Positions 15,192 through 19,989 of a DNA stretch of 19,989 bases are shown here, piece after piece. The translations under genes and the position numbers were made by a program. How positions within the stretch are numbered: position 1 is the stretch's first letter; each line of letters begins with the position of its first letter. The stretch covers positions 1 through 19,989 of the forward strand of contig DATECU010000014.1 in assembly GCA_035286745.1 (NCBI GenBank). Direction: 5' to 3'. Below the pieces are notes generated by a model that made no database searches, had not been told where the DNA came from, and saw only the letters and a program-made list of their open reading frames with translations. Source of the DNA: DATECU01 sp035286745. Lineage in GTDB: Bacteria; Acidobacteriota; Vicinamibacteria; Fen-336.

Positions 15192-15230
15192 GCGACACCA
15201 GGCCGGGCGCGAACGGGGAGGATCGTCGCG

Positions 15231-15259
15231 TTGACTTGGCTGGAAGGGCGCCTTAGCCT
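15231..15259 (+). promoter_or_regulatory. Promoter of the parvulin lipoprotein gene
   Basis: TTGACT (15231-15236), a 17-nt spacer and TAGCCT (15254-15259) end 9 nt before the ATG at 15269, leaving a leader of only about 2-3 nt. An inverted repeat GGAAGG/CCTTCC (15242-15262) overlaps the -10 and could be an operator. Confidence 0.5.
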
Positions 15260-15268
15260 TCCCTGACC

Positions 15269-16270
15269 ATGCGCGTCTTGCGATACCTCGCCCTCTCCGG
15301 AGTCGTGCTCGCCGCTTGCTCAGGGCCCAGGTCGGTCGCTCCCACCCCCGAACCCAGCGCCGCCGCCGATCCCAACCGCCCGCTGCCCAGCCCGCTTCCC
15401 GAGGTGGCTGCCCGCGTCAACGGGCACCCCGTGAGCAGCGTCAACGTGGCGGTGCTGGCCCACCAGTACCTGCTCTCCAAGCAGTTCTCGACGACCCAGA
15501 AGCCACTCGCTATGCGTAAGGCGCTGGAGCGTCTGCTGGACCGCGAGCTTCTGGTGCAGGAAGCTCTGGCCAGGAACCTCAAAGCGGACGAGCGCGGTCT
15601 TCAGAGAGCCTACGACGCCGTGCGCGTCCCCTACAAGGAGGACCAGGCCTGGCGCGAGTACCTGGCCGGCCAGGGGCTGGATGAGGCCAGCTTCCTGGCC
15701 GAGCTGCGCAGCCAGTTCACCGTCAACGCCCTGACTCAGCAGGAAGCGGAGAAGCTGGCGCCGCCGAAGGAGGAGGAACTCAGAGCCTACTACGCGGGCC
15801 ATCCCTTCCAGTTCGGAGCCACGGAGCGCCTCAGGGTGTCGCAGATTGTCTTCAAGCTCCCCGAGAAGAGCGATCCGCTTCGTCCTCTCCAGCCGCTGCA
15901 GCGAGCCCGGGAGACGCTGGCTCGCCTTCGCAAGGGGGAGGACTTCGCCAAGGTGGCGCGCGAGGTGTCGGAGGATCGCGAATCGGCGGCCAAGGGCGGT
16001 GAGATACCGATCTTCAGCAAGGGCGAGAAGCCTGAGGAGTACGAGAAGGCGGCCTTGGCCCTTGAGGACGGGCAGGTGTCGGACGTGATCACGACCAAGG
16101 CGGGCATCTTCATCCTGAAGCTGCACGAGACCACCCTCTCCCCTCCGGCTTCCTTCGAGCAGGTTCGGGCGGAGGCTGGGCGGCTGGCCTTCCAGGAGCG
16201 GGTTCAGCGGGCCATGGAGGCGCTGGCGGTGTCTTTGAGAGCCAAGGCCCGGATCGAGACCTTCCTGTGA
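15269..16270 (+). CDS. Parvulin-type peptidyl-prolyl isomerase lipoprotein (SurA/PrsA-like)
   Basis: This 333-residue lipoprotein has the lipobox LAAC (Cys17). A Pro/Ala-rich linker (20-45) follows, then a SurA/PrsA N-terminal helical chaperone region (about 46-175: VNGHPVSSVNVAVLA, MRKALERLLDRELLVQEAL). A single rotamase domain comes next (about 187-290: RVSQIVFKLP, GEDFAKVAREVSEDRESAAKGGEI, ALALEDGQVSDVITTKAGIFILKL), then a C-terminal helix. Such proteins fold or escort secreted and outer-membrane proteins at the membrane. That suits the large barrel and propeller proteins encoded here, though no direct link is shown. No Shine-Dalgarno sequence is visible; the start rests on the promoter and lipobox. 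Confidence 0.92.
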   Translation: MRVLRYLALSGVVLAACSGPRSVAPTPEPSAAADPNRPLPSPLPEVAARVNGHPVSSVNVAVLAHQYLLSKQFSTTQKPLAMRKALERLLDRELLVQEALARNLKADERGLQRAYDAVRVPYKEDQAWREYLAGQGLDEASFLAELRSQFTVNALTQQEAEKLAPPKEEELRAYYAGHPFQFGATERLRVSQIVFKLPEKSDPLRPLQPLQRARETLARLRKGEDFAKVAREVSEDRESAAKGGEIPIFSKGEKPEEYEKAALALEDGQVSDVITTKAGIFILKLHETTLSPPASFEQVRAEAGRLAFQERVQRAMEALAVSLRAKARIETFL

Positions 16271-16295
16271 CCCGCGACCGGTGGGTCCGCGAGAC

Positions 16296-16384
16296 GGCTG
16301 TCAGCCGTCAGCGGTCAAGCCATCAGCAACGGATCGGGTGCGGCCGTGGCCGTGGCTGACCGCTGAATGCTGACCGCTTGCGTC
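16296..16384. repeat. Dispersed inverted-repeat element, copy B
   Basis: The left arm holds AGCCGTCAGCGGTCAAGCCATCAGC (16301-16327 region). The right arm (16353-16384) is built on GCTGACCGCTGAATGCTGACCGCT. Copy A at 8505-8604 shares AGCCGTCAGCG, ATCAGC and the spaced GCTGAC/GCTGA/TGCTGAC series in the same order, while the centres differ. This copy also lies between convergent genes and abuts the HATPase stop codon. Confidence 0.75.
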
Positions 16385-16846
16385 CTAGCGCCTGCGCTCT
16401 ACGGTCAGACGCACCCGGTTGCCCGCCGGGTTGAATTCCAGGCGGTCCACCAGCCGGCGCATCAGGAACACGCCGCGCCCACCGGGCACCAGCACCCGAG
16501 CCGGGTCGGTGGGGTCCGAGACCGAGGCCGAATCGAAGCCACTCCCCGAGTCCCGAACCTCGATGACCACGCGCTCCCCGGGCTGGACCGCCACCGCCAC
16601 CCGCACCTGTCGCCGCTCCTCCAGGTGATGGCCATGGACGGCGGCGTTGGACAGAGCCTCCGCCAGGGCGATGGCCAGGTCGTGGAGCTGATCGGAGTCG
16701 AGACCCAGGGGCCGCACGACCTCGATGATGCGCTCGACGGCTGGTGCCACCGCCTCCCGGCGGCTGGGCATGCGAAAGCGATAGAGCAGCGGAGCCCGGG
16801 GCTCCTTATCGTCGTCCTCGCGGAGGGGGGAGTGGGACGCGGGCAT
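16385..16846 (-). CDS. RsbW-like anti-sigma regulatory HATPase
   Basis: This 153-residue protein is a stand-alone GHKL ATPase of the RsbW/SpoIIAB serine-kinase group. The N-box ALAEALSNAAVHGH (Glu63, Asn67), G1 box RDSGSGFD (Asp99) and G2 box GGRGVFLMRRLVD (122-134) are all intact. Family members bind and phosphorylate anti-anti-sigma (STAS) proteins or bind sigma factors in partner-switching stress circuits. No STAS, PP2C phosphatase or sigma gene is in the window, so its targets are elsewhere. The ATG at 16846 follows a TAGAAT -10 box by 12 nt. The first 15 or so residues are a charged, poorly conserved extension. Confidence 0.9.
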   Translation of the reverse strand: MPASHSPLREDDDKEPRAPLLYRFRMPSRREAVAPAVERIIEVVRPLGLDSDQLHDLAIALAEALSNAAVHGHHLEERRQVRVAVAVQPGERVVIEVRDSGSGFDSASVSDPTDPARVLVPGGRGVFLMRRLVDRLEFNPAGNRVRLTVERRR

Positions 16847-16858
16847 AGGGCCAACCCG

Positions 16859-16864
16859 ATTCTA
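16859..16864 (-). promoter_or_regulatory. -10 box of the RsbW-like gene
   Basis: TAGAAT on the minus strand, a five-of-six match, ends 12 nt before the ATG. No good -35 is visible. It lies back to back with the -10 of the divergent gene at 16902. Confidence 0.45.
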
Positions 16865-16901
16865 GCCGGTTTGGCGCCTCTCAGGGGCGGGCGAAACCGC
16901 T

Positions 16902-16907
16902 TATCAT
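16902..16907 (+). promoter_or_regulatory. -10 box of the small membrane-protein gene
   Basis: TATCAT ends 7 nt before the GTG at 16915, the same spacing as at the NifX-like gene, again predicting a leaderless message. The -35 is not convincing. Confidence 0.45.
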
Positions 16908-16914
16908 TGGGCCC

Positions 16915-17286
16915 GTGACCCTGCTGTTCCTTGGCCTGATCTCCGTCCTCGCGGTCGTGCAGGCGACTTGCCTCTTCCTCGTCTGGCGCGAGGGAGCCCG
17001 CGCCGCCCGCACCCTGGACGACCTGGCCGAGCAGGTGGGGCGTTCGCTGACCCCGGTTCAGGCCGACCTGAGCCGGGCCGCCCGCAACTTCGCGGGCGTC
17101 ACCGACCTGACCGCTCGCCAGGCTCGCCGGGTCGACGAGCTGCTGGCCGACGTCGCAACCAAGATAGGCTCGCTCAAGGGGTTCCTGGAGCACGTTGTGC
17201 TGCCGCTCGGCACATCTCTCGGCACCTTCGGCGCGGTCCTGCGCCTGTCCCGACGCGCTTCGCGTCTCCTGCGTCGGCTCCGCTAG
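16915..17286 (+). CDS. Small membrane-anchored protein (DUF948-like), unknown function
   Basis: This 123-residue protein has one N-terminal transmembrane helix (about 2-23, LLFLGLISVLAVVQATCLFLV). A long amphipathic helical region follows (LDDLAEQVGRSL, ADLSRAARNFAGVTDLTARQARRVDELL), then a very basic tail RRASRLLRRLR. The layout resembles DUF948/YtxG-type small envelope proteins, but I do not assign a function. The start is GTG with a -10 box 7 nt upstream and no Shine-Dalgarno sequence. The TAG stop shares the palindrome CTAG with the stop of the convergent ligD gene. Confidence 0.72.
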   Translation: MTLLFLGLISVLAVVQATCLFLVWREGARAARTLDDLAEQVGRSLTPVQADLSRAARNFAGVTDLTARQARRVDELLADVATKIGSLKGFLEHVVLPLGTSLGTFGAVLRLSRRASRLLRRLR

Positions 17287-19847
17287 GCGCCACCGCGGTC
17301 GCCCAGGAGCCTCTCCAGGCGCTCCAGAGCGGTCAGCAGGTCGGGTTGCAGGCCCAGAAGCGGCAGCAGCGGATCGCCCACTTGCTCCAATCTCCCCGGC
17401 ACCGTGCGCAGGGTGAAGTCGCCGATGCTCAGGCCCTCTCTCACCTCGCTCCAGTCGAGCGGCGTCGAGACCGGCGCCCCGGGCAGAGGTCGGACGCTCC
17501 ATGGCGCCACCAGCAGTTGGCCGTGGACGTTCTGCAGGAAGTCGATGTAAACCTTGCCCTGGCGGTCCTTGAGCGAGCGAGCGATGGTGGCCAGCGCGCC
17601 TAACTCAAGAGTGATGAACCAGGCCATGAGCTGGGCCAGCGAACGGGATTGCTCGAAGGTGCACTGGGCCCCCAGCGGGATCAGCACGTGCAGGCCGGTG
17701 GAGCCGCTGGTCTTCACGAAGGCAGGCAGGCCCAGCCGGTCGGCCAGTTCCTTGAGCGCCAGGGCGATGCGGATCACGTCGCCAAACGGCGCACCCTTGG
17801 GGTCGAGATCGAGAATGCACCAATCGGGATGCTGCAAGTTGCCGACCCGGCTGGCCCAGACGTGGAGGGGGATGGTGCCCAGGTTGGCGAGATAGAGCAG
17901 GCTCGGCACGTCCTCGCAGACGAAGTAGCGGATGCTCCGCGCCGAGTGCTCCGAGTACACGGAGATGGTCTTGAGCCAGTCCGGTGCGAAGTCGGGCGCA
18001 TCCTTCTGGTAGAAGGACTTGCCGGCGATGCCGTCCGGGTAGCGGGTCATCACCAGCGGGCGATCGCGGAGGTAGGGCAGGAGCCAGGGCGAGACGGTGC
18101 GGTAGAACTCGATGAGATCGCCCTTGGTTATGCGCTCGTCGGGCCAGAAGACCTTGCCCAGGTTGGTGAAGGAGAGGCTGCGCAGCCGCGGGGGCACCGG
18201 CGGGGGCGTGTCGACTGACGGCCGGGGGAGCAGGCCGCGCCGGCGGTCGAGCTGGCAATCCTCCGGCGCCTTGTCGTCGCGAAAGCGTAGGAACACCGGC
18301 TGGCGGAGCAGGCCCTCCTCGGTCCAGTCCAGGTAGCGCACCTCACACACCAAACGCGGTTCCACGAACACGTTCTCCCGGCCTCGCGGCACCTCGCCGG
18401 CGCAAGGGGGGTCGGATCGGCGCAGCGCGTCGAGCTCGACTCGCAGGCGGGCGAGCTGGTCTTCGGTGAACCCCGAGCCCACCCGGCCGGCGTAGACGAG
18501 CCCGTCGCCCTCATGCGCGGCCAGGTGCAGCGCCCCCAGCCCGCTCCGCGTGCCCTTGGGTTCGGTGAAGCCCACCACCACGAAGTCGCCGGTGCGCTCC
18601 ACCTTCATCTTCAGCCAGTGGGGGGACCGGCCCGCCACGTAAGGTGCCGCGGCGCGCTTGGCCATCACGCCTTCCAGGCCCGCCCGGCGCACCTGGTGGT
18701 GGAAGTCCTCTCCCTGCTCCAGCACGTGGTCGCAGAGGCGGAGCGGACCTTGGGTAGGCAGAAGCCCTCCGAGCAGCCGCTTGCGTTCGTCGAGGTGCAG
18801 GGCGCGGAGATCGTAGCCCTCGAAGGCGAGCAGGTCGAAGACGAAATAGGTCGCCGGCCAGCGCCAGGAGGCGCGCTCCAGATCCGCCGGACGCTGGAGC
18901 TGGACCCGCTTCTGTAGCGACTGGAAGCTGGGTCGCCCGTCGTCGTCGAGCACCACCGCCTCGCCATCGACCACCAGATCGCCCACCGGGAGGGCGCGCA
19001 AGGCGCGGGCGATCTCGGGAAAGACATGGGTCGCCGGGTTGCCCCGGCGGTAGACGAGGCGCGCCTCCGATCCCTCCCGTGCGCCGAGCACTCGGAAACC
19101 GTCGTACTTGATCTCGAACAGCCACTCGGGGGAGGAGAAGGGGGCTTCGGCGTGTTCCGCCAGCATCACCTTGACGTCGCCGATCCCCAGCGGGCGGCGA
19201 GGAGCACCTAACTCTTCAAGCCGCGACCGCACGACCTCGGCCCGCTGGGGTCCGCTCTCCATCTCCTCCAGAGTCAGGCCCGAGAAGATCGAGGCCTCGG
19301 AAGGCTGGGCTTCGCCGCCGGATCGGACCCAGCCATCGGGCTTCTTGACCAGCATCCACTCCTTGCCGGTCGCCGCCTTGCCCCCGGTACGGAAGAGATG
19401 CCACAACCCGCGCAGCTTGTACCCGCGCAGCTCGAAGGTCAGCTTGCCCTGGGCCAGGCCCTGATCGAGGTCGTCGTGGGGGATGAACACGCCGCGATCC
19501 CAGGCGATCACGTGGCCGGCGCCGTAGTTGCCCTCCGGGATCACCCCCTCGAAGTCCGCATACTCCACCGGGTGATCCTCGACCTGGATCGCCATCCGCT
19601 TCTCGGCCGGGTCGAGCGATGGCCCCCTGGGGATCGCCCAGGAATGGAGAACGCCGCCCCACTCCAGGCGGAAGTCGTAGTGAAGGCGGGTGGCCTGGTG
19701 CTTCTGAACCACGAACAGGCGGGGCTCCCCGGGGACGACGGGGCTGGCCTCGGTCTCCCCGCCGAAGGGCTCCGGGGTCTCCGAGGCCGTGCGTTTGGCG
19801 CGGTACGCGGTGAGCGCCTCTTGGCTATCGTCCTCTCTTGACGCCAT
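17283..19847 (-). CDS. ligD: Multifunctional non-homologous end-joining DNA ligase LigD
   Basis: This 854-residue ATP-dependent ligase repairs double-strand breaks together with Ku. The domain order is phosphoesterase, ligase, polymerase, as in Pseudomonas-type LigD. The PE domain (about 40-165) has His50, His56 and Asp58 in HQATRLHYDFRLEW and HSWAIPRGPS. The ligase domain (about 215-520) has the nucleotidyl-lysine motif EIKYDGFR (Lys247), VVDGEAVVLD and EGVMAKR. The polymerase/primase domain (about 555-854) has RPLVMTRYPDG, DLDPKG (Asp680, Asp682), TSGSTGLHVLIPLG and VYIDFLQN (Asp769). All core catalytic residues look intact. I chose the ATG at 19847 with GGAGG just upstream, although spacing is only 2-3 nt; an in-frame TTG at 19862 is the alternative. 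No ku gene lies in the window. Confidence 0.96.
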   Translation of the reverse strand: MASREDDSQEALTAYRAKRTASETPEPFGGETEASPVVPGEPRLFVVQKHQATRLHYDFRLEWGGVLHSWAIPRGPSLDPAEKRMAIQVEDHPVEYADFEGVIPEGNYGAGHVIAWDRGVFIPHDDLDQGLAQGKLTFELRGYKLRGLWHLFRTGGKAATGKEWMLVKKPDGWVRSGGEAQPSEASIFSGLTLEEMESGPQRAEVVRSRLEELGAPRRPLGIGDVKVMLAEHAEAPFSSPEWLFEIKYDGFRVLGAREGSEARLVYRRGNPATHVFPEIARALRALPVGDLVVDGEAVVLDDDGRPSFQSLQKRVQLQRPADLERASWRWPATYFVFDLLAFEGYDLRALHLDERKRLLGGLLPTQGPLRLCDHVLEQGEDFHHQVRRAGLEGVMAKRAAAPYVAGRSPHWLKMKVERTGDFVVVGFTEPKGTRSGLGALHLAAHEGDGLVYAGRVGSGFTEDQLARLRVELDALRRSDPPCAGEVPRGRENVFVEPRLVCEVRYLDWTEEGLLRQPVFLRFRDDKAPEDCQLDRRRGLLPRPSVDTPPPVPPRLRSLSFTNLGKVFWPDERITKGDLIEFYRTVSPWLLPYLRDRPLVMTRYPDGIAGKSFYQKDAPDFAPDWLKTISVYSEHSARSIRYFVCEDVPSLLYLANLGTIPLHVWASRVGNLQHPDWCILDLDPKGAPFGDVIRIALALKELADRLGLPAFVKTSGSTGLHVLIPLGAQCTFEQSRSLAQLMAWFITLELGALATIARSLKDRQGKVYIDFLQNVHGQLLVAPWSVRPLPGAPVSTPLDWSEVREGLSIGDFTLRTVPGRLEQVGDPLLPLLGLQPDLLTALERLERLLGDRGGA

Positions 19848-19868
19848 GGCCTCCGCTCGCAAGCCGGC

Positions 19869-19898
19869 TTGGCTTCCGTCGTGCTTGCGGTGATTATA
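19869..19898. promoter_or_regulatory. Overlapping divergent promoters of ligD and tRNA-Sec
   Basis: The hexamer at 19893-19898 reads TATAAT on the minus strand, a perfect -10 for ligD with a leader of about 39 nt. On the plus strand GATTAT (19892-19897), with TTGGCT (19869-19874) 17 nt upstream, would start near 19904, the tRNA-Sec 5' end. A common AT-rich core may serve both directions. No clear -35 is seen for ligD. Confidence 0.5.
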
Positions 19899-19903
19899 GG
19901 GAC

Positions 19904-19989
19904 GGAAGCGATTCGGGTCTGGTGACTCGCGCGGCCTTCAAAGCCGTTCGGGTCCGGGGTTAAACCCGGGCCGGTGGGTTCGATTCCCA
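19904..19989 (+). tRNA. selC: Selenocysteine tRNA (TCA), 3' end cut by window
   Basis: The structure matches bacterial tRNA-Sec rather than any canonical tRNA. The 5' acceptor strand GGAAGCGA is long enough for the 8-bp acceptor stem. The D stem has 6 bp (CGGGTC/GACTCG) and a 4-nt loop TGGT. The anticodon loop CTTCAAA gives anticodon TCA at 19938-19940, on a 5-bp stem GCGGC/GCCGT. The variable arm is an 8-bp hairpin (GGTCCGGG/CCCGGGCC, one G-T pair, 6-nt loop). The T arm GTGGG-TTCGATT-CCCA breaks off at the window end. The missing 3' end should read about C, then TCGCTTCC, G and CCA. It would decode UGA as selenocysteine with SelA and SelB, which are not in this window. Confidence 0.95.

Overview
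The window is GC-rich (visibly about two thirds G+C), gene-dense and looks like an ordinary bacterial chromosome segment. Several things suggest an Acidobacteriota-like organism: a 991-residue Oar-type TonB-dependent receptor with an N-terminal carboxypeptidase-regulatory domain, a large Asp-box/VPS10-like secreted beta-propeller protein, many lipoprotein or signal-peptide proteins, and frequent TTG and GTG starts. This taxonomic call is inference from family content, since no marker gene was aligned. No phage, integrase, transposase or CRISPR array is seen.

Layout. Positions 1-190 hold a stand-alone initiator tRNA-fMet unit with its own promoter and hairpin terminator. At 308-1135 a NifX/NifB-like small protein faces a short-T-loop PII-like protein. 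A PIG-L-like deacetylase homologue with an altered metal/catalytic motif follows (1260-2198). A sigma-54-type promoter then precedes the TonB receptor (2486-5461), which ends in a strong terminator. At 5549-8034 (minus strand) a small helical protein is translationally coupled to a multi-pass GT-C-like membrane protein. Divergent from that pair is a small zinc-finger anti-sigma-like membrane protein (8151-8459). A minus-strand block (15112 to 8625) carries an aminotransferase, an SDR oxidoreductase, an amidohydrolase relative that has lost its catalytic barrel, the Asp-box protein and a periplasmic solute-binding protein. On the right are a parvulin-type lipoprotein chaperone (plus), an RsbW-like HATPase (minus), a small membrane-anchored protein (plus) and a full-length LigD of PE-ligase-polymerase order (minus). 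The last 86 bases are the 5' part of a selenocysteine tRNA (anticodon TCA, 6-bp D stem, 4-nt D loop, 8-bp variable arm), cut by the window edge.

No single undescribed system spans the window. The most notable points are: tRNA-Sec at the edge, which implies UGA recoding in this genome; the barrel-less amidohydrolase; the PIG-L homologue lacking its usual general base; two related inverted-repeat elements that each sit between convergent genes; a recurring start pattern in which a -10 box lies 6-9 nt before the start codon (leaderless mRNAs); and a sigma-54 promoter for an outer-membrane receptor.
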